NCBI GenBank assembly: GCA_026129525.1
Contig: JAHCHW010000002.1
Span: 124,001-188,000 of the forward strand
Direction of reading: 5' to 3'
Source of the DNA: Chitinophagales bacterium
GTDB lineage: Bacteria; Bacteroidota; Bacteroidia; Chitinophagales; LD1
Length of the DNA stretch: 64,000 bases
The notes under the pieces were generated by a model. That model was given only the letters and a program-made list of their open reading frames with translations, was not told where the DNA came from and searched no databases. Shown here one piece after another: positions 19,004-28,188 of this stretch; position 1 is the stretch's first letter, and each line of letters opens with the position of its first letter. The position numbers and the translations under genes were made by a program.

Positions 19004-19225
19004 TTAATTCAATTGCTCGGCAGTATATCCTGCAGTTTTCAATGCTTGAATAACTTCCCCGGAAGAAACAGCATCCGTAAACACTTGCAACACTCTTTCG
19101 GGCGATTGTAAATCAACTTTCCAGTTGCCCTCGCCCAGTAACTTGTTTAAAGGTTCGTTCACATTTGCCACGCACGCACCGCAGCGAATATTGGTTTTAA
19201 ACTGCATAACCGTTTTGTTTTCCAT
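19004..19225 (-). CDS. Heavy-metal-associated (HMA) domain protein, CopZ-like
   Basis: A 73-aa single-domain protein with the HMA fold pattern. The motif IRCGACVANV gives a CxxC metal site (Cys14 and Cys17 by my count) and the C-terminal half matches the second beta-alpha-beta unit (VIQALKTAGY). CopZ-like proteins carry Cu(I) to a P-type ATPase in the cytoplasm. The metal loop lacks the usual Met before the first Cys (RCGAC instead of MxCxxC), which is common in Bacteroidota versions. It starts one base after the stop of the copper ATPase on the same strand, so the two form an operon with the chaperone second. Confidence 0.85.
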   Translation of the reverse strand: MENKTVMQFKTNIRCGACVANVNEPLNKLLGEGNWKVDLQSPERVLQVFTDAVSSGEVIQALKTAGYTAEQLN

Positions 19226-19226
19226 A

Positions 19227-21464
19227 CTACAATTTTACAAACTTTAAACGCAGGCTGTTGCTCACAACCGATACTGAACTTAGCGCCATAGCGGCTCCGG
19301 CTATCATGGGATTTAGCAAAAAACCGTTTACCGGATACAACACTCCTGCTGCCAAAGGAATACCTATTATGTTGTAAATAAATGCCCAAAACAAATTTTG
19401 CCTGATAAACGAAATGGTTTTGCGCGAAAGCCGAATGGCTTTGGGCAACAGGGCAAGGTCGGAAGTAATGAGCGTCATCTTCGCTACATTCATGGCAATA
19501 TCGGAGCCTTTGCCCATAGCAATGCTTACATCAGCCTGCGCCAGTGCCTGCGAGTCGTTTATGCCATCGCCAACCATTGCCACTGTTTTACCATCCTGTT
19601 GAAGTTGGTGAACAAAGTCTGCTTTTTGTGCAGGTAACACTCCTGCTTTATAATGCGTAATGCCTGTTTGTGCCGCAACTGCCGCTGTAGTTATGGCGTT
19701 ATCTCCGGTAAGCATATACACTTCAATATTCATTTGCTTTAACCTGCTTACCGCTGCAACCGATGTAGGTTTTATTTTATCGGAAATAGCAAACACTGCC
19801 AGCAGCTCGTTGTTCGTAAAAAACAAAATAACAGTTTTGGCTTCGCTGCGCCAGCGGTTAATTATCTGTAATACATCCGCATTGATTACAATACTTTTCT
19901 CTTCTGCATAAACAGAACTTCCAACAAAATACTCCGCATTGCTTATAACTGCTTTAACTCCCTTGCCGGCTATATTTTTGAATTGTTGCATCGCAACTAA
20001 CGAAGCATGGCTCTTTAAAAATTCTACCACCGCCTGCGCCAACGGATGCTCCGAGTTGCTTTCAATTGAAAACAAAACATCTTTTAAGCGCTGCTCTTCC
20101 GAAGCTATCCAATGCACATCGGTTACAGTGGGTTTACCTTCGGTAATCGTTCCTGTTTTATCGAGCACAATGGCATTTACTTTTCGTGCGGCTTCCAGAC
20201 TTTCGGCATCGCGGATGAGTATGTTGTTTTCGGCACCTTTGCCCACACCTACTATTAAAGCAGTAGGCGTTGCTAAACCCAACGCACAAGGGCAGGCAAT
20301 TACCAACACCGTTACCGAAGTAAGAATGGCATGTGTAAACCTGCCTTCGCCACCTAACAGCCACCATACTGCAAATGTGATGAGCGCAATGGCGATTACC
20401 ACCGGCACAAAAACCGATGCTACTTTATCAACCGTTCGTTGCACAGGTGCTTTGCTTGCCTGCGCCTGTTGCACCGCGTTTATGATTTGCGAAAGCAGTG
20501 TTTCCTCTCCTACTTTCTCCGCTACAAAACGCAAACTTCCTTTTTGGTTAATGGTGCCGGCAAACACTTTGCTTCCTGTTTTCTTTTCGGCAGCCAGCGG
20601 CTCACCGGTTATCATACTTTCGTCCACATAAGAATTCCCATCGGTAACAATTCCGTCAACGGCAATTTTTTCACCGGGGCGCACGATTACTTCGGTTCCT
20701 TTAAGCAGTTGTTCAATGGGGACTTCAAGCTGCTGCCCGTTATGCAATATAAAAGCCGTACGAGGTTGTAAGCTCAACAGTTTCTTCAACGCAGTGGAAG
20801 TACCCGCCTTTGCGCGCTGCTCTAAAAGTTTCCCCAATAAAATGAACGTGATAATACCCGCTGCCGATTCGTAGTAAACATGCGCTTCCAGATTTCTGCT
20901 TGTCCAAAACTGCGGATAAACTGTATTAAACAAACTGAACAGAAAAGCAATGCCGGTGCTTAACGCTACCAGTGTATCCATATTCATGCTTCCGTGCCTT
21001 GCCTGTTTGAAAGCATTCACAAAAAACATTCGCCCAAACCATCCTACTACAGGCGCACTCAGCAACAGCATGATGTAATTAGCATAGGGCATGTGCATGT
21101 AAAGCATGGCAATTACTACCAACGGCAGCGTAAGCACAGCCGCGCCTACAAAGGAGTTTCGTGTTTGCTTGTAAACTTTTTCGGCTGCTTCGTCCTGTAT
21201 GTTTTGTATAGAAGCCAAATCATTTTTCTGCGGAATGATAACATCGTATCCTGCACTTTGCACCGCAACTTTCAACTGTTGTGGAGTTACTTTCGCGCTA
21301 TCGTATTCTACCCATACTGTTCCTCCTGCAAAATTTACCGATGCCTGTTTTACTCCTTGCTGTGCTTTTAAAATACTTTCCACGCTTACTGCACAGGCAG
21401 CACAACTCATTCCGGTTACAGGAAAAAGACTTCGTTCAATATTGGTATCCTTAGTATGATTCAT
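19227..21464 (-). CDS. copA: Copper-exporting P1B-type ATPase CopA
   Basis: A 745-aa inner-membrane pump. It has one N-terminal HMA domain with GMSCAAC (Cys21 and Cys24), eight predicted membrane segments, the actuator motif MITGEP, the membrane metal site CPC at residues 391-393 ([13 protein letters not shown]), the phosphorylation motif DKTGT with Asp435, the P1B motif SEHPLA and the hinge MVGDGIND. This set defines a Cu(I)-transporting ATPase that moves copper out of the cytoplasm. The length matches CopA proteins with one HMA domain. A small CopZ-like HMA protein follows immediately. No metal-responsive repressor lies next to it, and I did not find a clear operator in the 102-base divergent space to the SDR gene. 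Confidence 0.95.
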   Translation of the reverse strand: MNHTKDTNIERSLFPVTGMSCAACAVSVESILKAQQGVKQASVNFAGGTVWVEYDSAKVTPQQLKVAVQSAGYDVIIPQKNDLASIQNIQDEAAEKVYKQTRNSFVGAAVLTLPLVVIAMLYMHMPYANYIMLLLSAPVVGWFGRMFFVNAFKQARHGSMNMDTLVALSTGIAFLFSLFNTVYPQFWTSRNLEAHVYYESAAGIITFILLGKLLEQRAKAGTSTALKKLLSLQPRTAFILHNGQQLEVPIEQLLKGTEVIVRPGEKIAVDGIVTDGNSYVDESMITGEPLAAEKKTGSKVFAGTINQKGSLRFVAEKVGEETLLSQIINAVQQAQASKAPVQRTVDKVASVFVPVVIAIALITFAVWWLLGGEGRFTHAILTSVTVLVIACPCALGLATPTALIVGVGKGAENNILIRDAESLEAARKVNAIVLDKTGTITEGKPTVTDVHWIASEEQRLKDVLFSIESNSEHPLAQAVVEFLKSHASLVAMQQFKNIAGKGVKAVISNAEYFVGSSVYAEEKSIVINADVLQIINRWRSEAKTVILFFTNNELLAVFAISDKIKPTSVAAVSRLKQMNIEVYMLTGDNAITTAAVAAQTGITHYKAGVLPAQKADFVHQLQQDGKTVAMVGDGINDSQALAQADVSIAMGKGSDIAMNVAKMTLITSDLALLPKAIRLSRKTISFIRQNLFWAFIYNIIGIPLAAGVLYPVNGFLLNPMIAGAAMALSSVSVVSNSLRLKFVKL

Positions 21465-21566
21465 TACTAACTTGACGGTGCTAAACTAACAGCATAGCAA
21501 CAAAACCCGAAGTAAGGTTTATCATGTGCATATTTCTGTTTAACATTAAACCGTTAAACCAACAAC

Positions 21567-22364
21567 ATGAGTTTCGAAAACAAAGTAGTATGGATTACGG
21601 GCGCATCGTCAGGCATTGGCGAAGCGCTGGCTTATACGTTTGCTAAAAAAAGAGCCAAATTGGTATTGAGCGCCCGCAGGGAAGATGAATTAGAGTGTGT
21701 AAAGAAAAACTGCAACCTGCCCGAAGGAAATGTATTAGTGCTGCCTCTTGATGTGGCTCAGTTCAACAAAGCCGAAGAAGCCACAAAAACTGTTTTTGAG
21801 AAATTCGGACATGTGGACATACTCATTAACAACGCAGGCTTGAGCCACTGGAGTAAGATTAAAGATATGAGCATGGATGTGTTGCAGCGCATTATGAACG
21901 TTAATTTTATGGGAGGTGCAGCACTCACTAAAGCAGTATTGCCGTCCATGTTGGAACGCAGGCAGGGCAACATTGTAGTTGTATCGAGCATACTCGGTAA
22001 AATTGTTACTGCCAAGCAGGCGGCTTACAATGCCAGCAAACATGCACTGCACGGCTTTTACGATACGCTGCGGGCTGAGTACGGTAAAGAAGGAATAAAA
22101 GTGCTGCTGGTGTGTCCGGGCTTTGTGAATACCAACGTGGCCAAAAACTCGCTTAACAAAGAGGGCGTGCCCATCAACAAAAACAACAAGATGATTGAAA
22201 ACGGCTTAGACCCTATGTATGTAGGTGAGGTAGTTGCCAATGCTATTTTGAAAAATAAAGAAGAGATAGTAATTGCCGGAGTCAAAGAAAAAGCGGCTGT
22301 GTATGTAAAACGGTTTTTCCCGGGGTTGTTTTCGAAAATTATTGGCAATACCAAGCTTGCTTGA
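21567..22364 (+). CDS. Short-chain dehydrogenase/reductase (SDR), DHRS7B-like
   Basis: A 265-aa classical SDR. Residues 9-16 hold the cofactor loop TGASSGIG, NNAG follows near residue 90, and the catalytic Ser and YNASK tetrad sit in VVVSSILGKIV...AAYNASK near 138-158. The Arg in LSARREDE after beta-strand 2 suggests NADP(H). The C-terminal KRFFPGLFSKIIGNTKLA is basic and hydrophobic, as in the DHRS7B-like and lipid-acting SDRs, so a lipid or fatty-acid carbonyl substrate is plausible but not shown. The next gene on the same strand is an acyl-CoA dehydrogenase, separated by a stem-loop repeat, which fits a lipid role. Confidence 0.85.
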   Translation: MSFENKVVWITGASSGIGEALAYTFAKKRAKLVLSARREDELECVKKNCNLPEGNVLVLPLDVAQFNKAEEATKTVFEKFGHVDILINNAGLSHWSKIKDMSMDVLQRIMNVNFMGGAALTKAVLPSMLERRQGNIVVVSSILGKIVTAKQAAYNASKHALHGFYDTLRAEYGKEGIKVLLVCPGFVNTNVAKNSLNKEGVPINKNNKMIENGLDPMYVGEVVANAILKNKEEIVIAGVKEKAAVYVKRFFPGLFSKIIGNTKLA

Positions 22365-22369
22365 AGCAC

Positions 22370-22437
22370 CAATTAACCAACTATCAATTTCCAATACTCA
22401 ACAGTGTTTGATAATTGGAGTTTGATGATTGGTTATT
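22370..22437. repeat. Imperfect inverted repeat (stem of about 32 bp) between SDR and acyl-CoA dehydrogenase genes
   Basis: The left arm (22370-22402) begins AATTAACCAACTATCAATTT and the right arm (22406-22437) reads back as AATAACCAATCATCAAACTC; they pair over about 32 bases with a few mismatches and indels and a 3-4 base loop. The AT-rich composition and its place in a short intergenic space are typical of dispersed palindromic elements in Bacteroidota. It may modulate expression of the downstream gene. Confidence 0.7.
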
Positions 22438-22453
22438 ATTTAAATATCCACCT

Positions 22454-24256
22454 ATGACCGGAAAATTTTACTCCAAAGAAAACCTTCATTTCCTCCTTCA
22501 TCACGTTTTTCCGCTAAAGGATTTGTGTGAACGAAAAATGTTCAGCCACCATACGGTGGAGAATTTTGACATGATGCTCGAAGCGGCTGATGCGCTTTCG
22601 GTTAATCACCTGCGCCCGATACTGGTAGAGATGGACAGAAATCCCCCTTACTTGGAAAACGGAAAAATAAAAGTGCATCCGAAAATGCGCTCGCTGATGA
22701 AAACCTTTGGTGAGGACGGCTGGATAAGCATGTCGGCACCTGCTGAGTTTGGCGGGCAGCAAGTGCCTTTTACTATGCTGCAGGCGGTGGAGTTTATAAT
22801 GGCAGCCGCCAATTATTCGAGCATGGCGTTTCCGTTTCTTACGAATGGTGCGGCACATTTAATTGAATCGTTTGCTACCGATGAACTGAAACAAACTTTC
22901 ATCCCGAAAATGTACGCAGGCGAGTGGCAAGGCACTATGGCGCTTACTGAGCCGCAGGCAGGCAGTTCACTGTCGGACATTGTTACTTCCACTGTGCCAA
23001 CTTCCGAAGGACATTATCTGATTAAAGGGCAAAAGATTTTTATTTCCTGTGGCGACCACGATGCCTGCGATAACATTGTACACCTGATGCTGGCACGTAT
23101 AGAAGGTGCGCCCGCAGGCACTAAAGGTATTTCGCTGTTTATAGTTCCGCAAAAGCGGGTAAATAAAAACGGAGAATTGGTTGCTAACGATGTAAGCACC
23201 GCAGGCTTGTTTCATAAAATGGGCTACCACGGTGCACCTATTGCCCACCTGATGATAGGCGAAAAAAACGACTGCCACGGTTATTTGGTTGGTGAAGCAC
23301 ACAAGGGGTTAAGCTACATGTTTCAGATGATGAACGAAGCGCGCATTGGTGTGGGCTTGCAGGCTACTTCCATTGCCACAGCGGCTTACTACAATTCGTT
23401 AGAGTATGCCAACGTACGTTTGCAGGGAAGAAAACTGACCGACAAAGACCCCGCTAAACCGCAGATACCTATTATTGAACATGCCGATGTAAAACGTTTG
23501 TTGTTATTTCAGAAAAGCATTGTGGAAGGCTCGCTGGCATTGGCTATGCAGGCTTCTCGCTATTACGACCTTTGGTATAGTGGCGAAGGCGAAGAAAAAG
23601 AAAACAACTTTTTGTTGCTGGAACTGCTTACACCGGTGGTAAAAAGTTATCCGGCTGAAATGAGCATACTAACCACCAGTGCCGCATTGCAATGCTTTGG
23701 GGGCTATGGTTTTACTAAAGAATATCTTGCCGAACTTTTTTTCCGCGAAACACGCATACACACCCTGCACGAAGGCACCACCGCTATACATGGCATGGAT
23801 TTGCTCGGCAGAAAAGTGATGCAGCAAAACGGCAAAGCCACCATGCTTTTAGTGCAGGAAGTAATGCGCGATATGGAAACCGCCAAACAATTCGATGTAT
23901 TGAAACCGTACTGCGACATCCTCGGCAAAAAGTTAATGAAGTTGCAGGAAGTAACCATGCACCTGATGGGCAACGCCCAAAGCAAAGGCGCGGAAGTGTT
24001 TCTTTCCGATGCTTCGTTATACTTGGAGTTGTTCGGCATTTTGTGCGTAAGCTGGCAATGGATAAAGCAAGTAACAGTTGCCGAGCAACTGAAACAAAGC
24101 AACAACAAAGAATACAGTGCCGAATTTCTGCAATCGAAACATCTTGCCCTGCAATACTATTTCGAATACGAACTACCCAAAACCGAAGGACTGTTTACTC
24201 GCTTAAAAAGCAGCAATCATTTAACGGTTGAAGCAAAGGCAGGGGAGATTGTGTAG
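22454..24256 (+). CDS. Acyl-CoA dehydrogenase
   Basis: A 600-aa flavoenzyme that oxidises acyl-CoA to the trans-2-enoyl form. The ATG at 22454 is preferred over an upstream TTG because the extra 13 residues come from the palindromic repeat. The core shows the FAD/substrate motifs MALTEPQAGSSLSDI near 160-175 and KIFISCGDHD near 200-210. LQCFGGYGFTKEY and HEGTTAIHGMDLLGRK lie near 420-460; the Glu in HEGTT is the likely catalytic base. An additional C-terminal helical domain of about 130 residues makes it longer than the 380-aa short-chain enzymes and places it with the FadE5/DmdC-type long subfamily. The preceding SDR gene may belong to the same pathway. Confidence 0.92.
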   Translation: MTGKFYSKENLHFLLHHVFPLKDLCERKMFSHHTVENFDMMLEAADALSVNHLRPILVEMDRNPPYLENGKIKVHPKMRSLMKTFGEDGWISMSAPAEFGGQQVPFTMLQAVEFIMAAANYSSMAFPFLTNGAAHLIESFATDELKQTFIPKMYAGEWQGTMALTEPQAGSSLSDIVTSTVPTSEGHYLIKGQKIFISCGDHDACDNIVHLMLARIEGAPAGTKGISLFIVPQKRVNKNGELVANDVSTAGLFHKMGYHGAPIAHLMIGEKNDCHGYLVGEAHKGLSYMFQMMNEARIGVGLQATSIATAAYYNSLEYANVRLQGRKLTDKDPAKPQIPIIEHADVKRLLLFQKSIVEGSLALAMQASRYYDLWYSGEGEEKENNFLLLELLTPVVKSYPAEMSILTTSAALQCFGGYGFTKEYLAELFFRETRIHTLHEGTTAIHGMDLLGRKVMQQNGKATMLLVQEVMRDMETAKQFDVLKPYCDILGKKLMKLQEVTMHLMGNAQSKGAEVFLSDASLYLELFGILCVSWQWIKQVTVAEQLKQSNNKEYSAEFLQSKHLALQYYFEYELPKTEGLFTRLKSSNHLTVEAKAGEIV

Positions 24257-24257
24257 G

Positions 24258-24281
24258 AAATGAGTAATGAGTGGTGAGCGA
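24258..24281 (+). repeat. Short ATGAGTAATGAG-type low-complexity repeat after a stop codon
   Basis: AAATGAGTAATGAGTGGTGAG directly follows the acyl-CoA dehydrogenase stop. The same kind of sequence follows the permease gene at 29212 and precedes the large array at 33938. It has no coding potential. Confidence 0.55.
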
Positions 24282-24373
24282 TAAAGTGTGCAAATGTTGG
24301 CGGAAAGTCAATATTGAATCTGCGGTTTTAAGTTTACGGTCTTCAACTGTTTCGTATTCACTTGCGTTTGTTT

Positions 24374-24380
24374 TACTTTG
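24374..24380 (+). promoter_or_regulatory. Likely -7 element for the tRNA-Pro gene
   Basis: TACTTTG fits the Bacteroidota -7 consensus (TAnnTTTG with one T missing) and ends 8 bases before the first tRNA base. TTTC at 24350-24353, 20 bases upstream, could be the -33 element (TTTG). Confidence 0.45.
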
Positions 24381-24388
24381 CGCGCATT

Positions 24389-24464
24389 CGAGGTGTAGCG
24401 CAGTTGGTAGCGTACCACGTTCGGGACGTGGGGGTCGTGGGTTCGAGTCCCGCCACCTCGACCA
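24389..24464 (+). tRNA. tRNA-Pro (anticodon CGG), CCA encoded
   Basis: The 7-bp acceptor stem pairs CGAGGTG (24389-24395) with CACCTCG (24454-24460), followed by discriminator A and an encoded CCA at 24462-24464. The D-arm contains AGTTGGTA, the anticodon stem CCACG/CGTGG encloses TTCGGGA, giving anticodon CGG, and the T-arm has GTTCGAGTCCC. All stems pair and the length (76 with CCA) is normal. It reads the proline codon CCG. A frame that overlaps it on the same strand is spurious. Confidence 0.97.
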
Positions 24465-24604
24465 TTCGTAAATCGGTGTTTAGGTAGTTAGTTATCGGAG
24501 TTAACAGGCATGTCTGCAAAAAGCAATGCACTCCTGTAGCATCTTATCTCATTTTGTTAACCGCCTTTTTATATTCCCCCTGCTGTGTTATGTTTATCCC
24601 CGTT

Positions 24605-26740
24605 ATGAAGCATACACTTTTATTACCCCTGTTGTTACTTGTTACAGTTCCGGCTTTTTCGCAAAATGAGTGGTGCGGAACCATGCGTAATGTTGAAAAG
24701 CAGATTTCACAGAACCCGAACTTGGCTGTTGATTTCGATAAAATGTTGGACCGCCTGCGCGATATGAGTATGGAAGAAAACAACCGCGGCACCAATGCCG
24801 AGGTGATTACCATACCGGTGGTGTTTCACATTGTACACAATGGCGATGCGGTAGGAGCCGATGAAAATATTTCGGATGCCAAGGTGCAGTCGCAGATTGA
24901 TGCCATGAACAAGCACTTTAACGCACAGGATGCAGGGCTTCCCAATGTTCCTTCAGTGTTTCAGCCTTTAATTGCCAACTGCGAAATACGGTTTTGCCTT
25001 GCAAAATTCGACCCGCAGGGCAACCCCACCAGCGGCATTATCCGCCACCAGTACAGCAATGCTACATGGGATAGCGATAATGATGTGGACGATGTTCTTA
25101 AACCCGCCACTATTTGGGACAGAAATAAGTACCTCAACATTTGGAGTATAAAAATGGGAGGCGATTTATCAAGCAGCGGCATATTGGCTTATGCTACGTT
25201 TCCGCTTTTTGGTCCGGCTAATAAGGACGGTGTAGTGGCGCGTTACAACACTATCGGCACAATCAGCCCTGTAATGGCACAATACAATCTCGGCAAAACC
25301 GTAACACACGAAGTGGGGCACTGGCTCGGTTTGCTGCATACATGGGGCACTGCTGCCGGTTGTGGCGGGCAAGGTGATTACATTGCCGATACACCCGATC
25401 AGTATGATGCCAACTACGGTTGTCCTACTTTTCCCAGTGTATCCTGTTCTTCCAGCGCTCCTAATGGCGATATGTTTATGAACTATATGGATTATACGCT
25501 CGATGCCTGCCACACCATGTTTACCCTTGGGCAAAACGACCGTATGCGGAGTATTTTAAACGGCACCCGCTCTTCCATTAAAACAGCCGCTAACACTGCC
25601 TGCTATTACAGCCTCGATGCTTCGGTGCTTAGCATTAAGTTTCCCAGCGATACTATATGTGCTTCTAACTTTAAACCCATTATTACTATTCGCAACGAAG
25701 GTGTAGTAGCCATTACTTCGGGTAAGTTTTATTTTCAGGTAGATGGCGATGTGGTGCAGATAATGAACTGGAACGGCAACATTCCTTCGCAAACCGAATT
25801 GGATATTACATTGCCTGAACAAATTTCAATTGCAGGCATGCACACCTTCGATGTTACTTTTGGAAATGTAAACGGACAAAGTGCCGATAACTTTCCGGCA
25901 AACGACAGCAAGGCAAAAACTTTCTACATAACAGCCGGAAGTAACGGAGCAGCGGTGCCTGCCACCGAAGGGTTTGAAAATGCTTTCCCTGCCGCTAACT
26001 GGAGCGTGCAAAACCCCAACAACGATGCCACATGGGAAAAGAACTCCGGCTTTGGCGCATACGGCAGCAGTTCATCGTGCGTATCTATTGATAACCTCAG
26101 TTACGGAACCAACCCGGGCAAACGCAGAGATGCCATCATTACCGATTCGTACGACCTTTCATTCGTTACTTATCCCGAGTTAACATTCGATGTGGCTTAT
26201 GCACCTTACAACGCATCGCGTTTTGATTCGCTGATTGTTTACTACAGCCTTAACTGCGGCAAAACATGGACGCGCATTTGGGAACAAAAAGGCGAGCAGT
26301 TAGCCACTGCTCCCGCACAAACCGTATTGTTTACGCCTGCTCCTTCGCAATGGAAAACTGTATCGGTGCCGGTGCTTGCTCCTGCGGGGCAAAACAAAGT
26401 GAGCTTTAAGTTCGAGAATGTTTGCGGTTGGGGCAATGCACTTTATTTGGATAACATCAATCTGCAAAACAACATCAGCCTCGGTGTAAACCAATCGGCA
26501 AAAGTAGATGTAGCGGTGTTTCCGAATCCTGCCTCCGATATGGCAGCTGTCCGCCTGCCGGTAATGCATCCGTTCCAATCGTTAACTGTTTACAATAATC
26601 TTGGCGAAGTTGTATTGCAGTATCCGCTTACAGGAAGTTCAGCCATATTTTCAACGGTTGATTTTCCAAAGGGCATTTATTTTATTCACTTGCAGGGAAC
26701 CGGTGCTTCGCAAACCGAAAAACTCCTGATTGTAAAATAG
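24605..26740 (+). CDS. Secreted M43 (pappalysin-like) metalloprotease with T9SS type A domain
   Basis: A 711-aa secreted zinc protease. The chosen ATG gives the signal peptide MKHTLLLPLLLLVTVPAFSQ; an ATG five codons upstream is less suitable. The catalytic motif HEVGHWLGLLHTWG starts at His235 (HExxHxxGxxH), with a Met-turn candidate NYMDYTLDACHTMFT about 70 residues later. Residues about 440-630 form a jelly-roll/choice-of-anchor block (TEGFENAFPAANWSV ... YLDNINL). The C-terminus FPNPASDMAAVRL ... GIYFIHL ... KLLIVK is a type A sorting signal. It sits 6 bases from a second M43 protease gene, so they are co-transcribed. It probably degrades extracellular protein for nutrition or acts on the cell's own secreted proteins. 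Confidence 0.93.
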   Translation: MKHTLLLPLLLLVTVPAFSQNEWCGTMRNVEKQISQNPNLAVDFDKMLDRLRDMSMEENNRGTNAEVITIPVVFHIVHNGDAVGADENISDAKVQSQIDAMNKHFNAQDAGLPNVPSVFQPLIANCEIRFCLAKFDPQGNPTSGIIRHQYSNATWDSDNDVDDVLKPATIWDRNKYLNIWSIKMGGDLSSSGILAYATFPLFGPANKDGVVARYNTIGTISPVMAQYNLGKTVTHEVGHWLGLLHTWGTAAGCGGQGDYIADTPDQYDANYGCPTFPSVSCSSSAPNGDMFMNYMDYTLDACHTMFTLGQNDRMRSILNGTRSSIKTAANTACYYSLDASVLSIKFPSDTICASNFKPIITIRNEGVVAITSGKFYFQVDGDVVQIMNWNGNIPSQTELDITLPEQISIAGMHTFDVTFGNVNGQSADNFPANDSKAKTFYITAGSNGAAVPATEGFENAFPAANWSVQNPNNDATWEKNSGFGAYGSSSSCVSIDNLSYGTNPGKRRDAIITDSYDLSFVTYPELTFDVAYAPYNASRFDSLIVYYSLNCGKTWTRIWEQKGEQLATAPAQTVLFTPAPSQWKTVSVPVLAPAGQNKVSFKFENVCGWGNALYLDNINLQNNISLGVNQSAKVDVAVFPNPASDMAAVRLPVMHPFQSLTVYNNLGEVVLQYPLTGSSAIFSTVDFPKGIYFIHLQGTGASQTEKLLIVK

Positions 26741-26746
26741 TTTTTG

Positions 26747-28045
26747 ATGAAGAAATTTCTGTTGAGCATGGCTGCTGTATGCAGTTTGTTTTCCCCCTCC
26801 GCACAAGTTGTTCAAAACCGCTGCGGAACAGTTGATGTAATTAAGCACCGCGATGCCGAAAACCCCGGCTACCAAAACCGCATGAATGCCGCTTTTGATT
26901 ATGCCAAACAAATTGCCGAAAGCCGGAAAGATGTTCGTGCATCGAACGATACGGTTTACCGCATACAGTGTGTGTTTCATGTGCTATACTCAACTGCTGC
27001 CGAAAATATTCCCGACTCGGTTATCTATTCGCAGTTGGAGGTGTTGAACGAAGACTACCGCAGAAAAAATGCCGATACCGTAAAGACAAGAGGTATTTTC
27101 AGCGATGTGGCTGCCGATGCCCGTATTGAATTTTACTTAGCTACCACTGACCCCGATGGCAACCCTACTACCGGCATTACCCGCACACAGGGCAACCCCG
27201 GCTTTTTGGGTTACAACCCGTTTCAGGACAATGCCAAAAGCAACAGCGCGGGCGGTAAAGACCCTTGGCCCACCGACCGGTACCTGAACATTTGGGTTTG
27301 TAACATTCTTAACGGATTGGGCGTATTGGGCTATGCTTTTCCCCCGTCTAATGCCCCGGGTTGGCCCCAAGGTTCTACTACCGATTCAACTAAACAAGGT
27401 GTGGTGCTGCATTACCCTGTAGTAGGAAGAAATTTTGCTTCGCCTATTGACCCTACCGTAACCATGGGAAGAAGCGCGGTGCATGAAATAGGGCATTACC
27501 TTGGCTTGCGCCACATTTGGGGCGATGGCAATTGCTCGCAGGATGATGGCATTGATGATACCCCTTTATCCGATGCCGCGCACCAGCAAACCTGCGATAC
27601 TACCGACAACTCCTGCACCGATTCGCCTGTTGATTTCCCTGACATGATTGAAAATTTTATGGACTACTCCGATGACCGCTGCCTAAACATGTTTACCGAA
27701 GGGCAAGTGGCAATTATGCACGCCATGCTGCAAACCTCGCGCGCAGGCATTGCAACTGTTGTAACAGAAACAAGCATTAAAGAACCCGATGTTTATTTCA
27801 CACGCACTGAGTTGTTTCCCAACCCGACCAACAGTTTTGTTACCTTACAGGTTAACACTAAGCAGGCACAATCGTACTCGTATGAACTGCTGAATACTCT
27901 TGGCGAAAAACTAAGTAGCGAAACTGCATTCAGCAACGGATATCATCAACAAATTATTGAGCTTAGCTCCTACCCTGCCGGTATTTATTTTGTTCGGTTA
28001 AGTGCAGGCACACAAACAGTAATGAAGAAGGTAGTGAAGAAGTAG
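26747..28045 (+). CDS. Second secreted M43 metalloprotease with T9SS type A domain
   Basis: A 432-aa protease. The start MKKFLLSMAAVCSLFSPSAQ is a signal peptide. A propeptide-like segment follows, then the zinc motif HEIGHYLGLRHIWGDG from His246, the Asp-rich DDGIDDTPLSD and the Met-turn region ENFMDYSDDRCLNMFT. The C-terminal LFPNPTNSFVTLQV ... GIYFVRL ... MKKVVKK is a T9SS type A sorting domain. It lacks the extra jelly-roll block of its upstream partner, so the two share the catalytic core but differ in accessory parts. The pair probably arose by old duplication: the cores are clearly related but far from identical. Confidence 0.93.
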   Translation: MKKFLLSMAAVCSLFSPSAQVVQNRCGTVDVIKHRDAENPGYQNRMNAAFDYAKQIAESRKDVRASNDTVYRIQCVFHVLYSTAAENIPDSVIYSQLEVLNEDYRRKNADTVKTRGIFSDVAADARIEFYLATTDPDGNPTTGITRTQGNPGFLGYNPFQDNAKSNSAGGKDPWPTDRYLNIWVCNILNGLGVLGYAFPPSNAPGWPQGSTTDSTKQGVVLHYPVVGRNFASPIDPTVTMGRSAVHEIGHYLGLRHIWGDGNCSQDDGIDDTPLSDAAHQQTCDTTDNSCTDSPVDFPDMIENFMDYSDDRCLNMFTEGQVAIMHAMLQTSRAGIATVVTETSIKEPDVYFTRTELFPNPTNSFVTLQVNTKQAQSYSYELLNTLGEKLSSETAFSNGYHQQIIELSSYPAGIYFVRLSAGTQTVMKKVVKK

Positions 28046-28188
28046 AGCGACTTTGTTTTTGACAGGGAAAATCTTTGAAAAAACAATCCGGTTGTTTTCC
28101 AAAGCAATATTCATCTTTGTGCTGCTTTTACGGAATAGGATTTGCAATAAAAATGAGAAACACTGCTACGCCTCACAAACTGTAATCC

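Noticed and set aside
24389..24464. tRNA-Pro as an island insertion site
   Set aside because: No repeat of the tRNA 3' end, integrase or foreign-looking genes were found on either side.
24271..24471. 66-aa frame covering the tRNA
   Set aside because: It runs through a complete tRNA-Pro gene, so it is spurious.
28046..28188. Cobalamin riboswitch before the FecCD-type permease
   Set aside because: No B12-box-like sequence or adequate length for the fold; only 143 bases are available and no clear stem pattern was seen.
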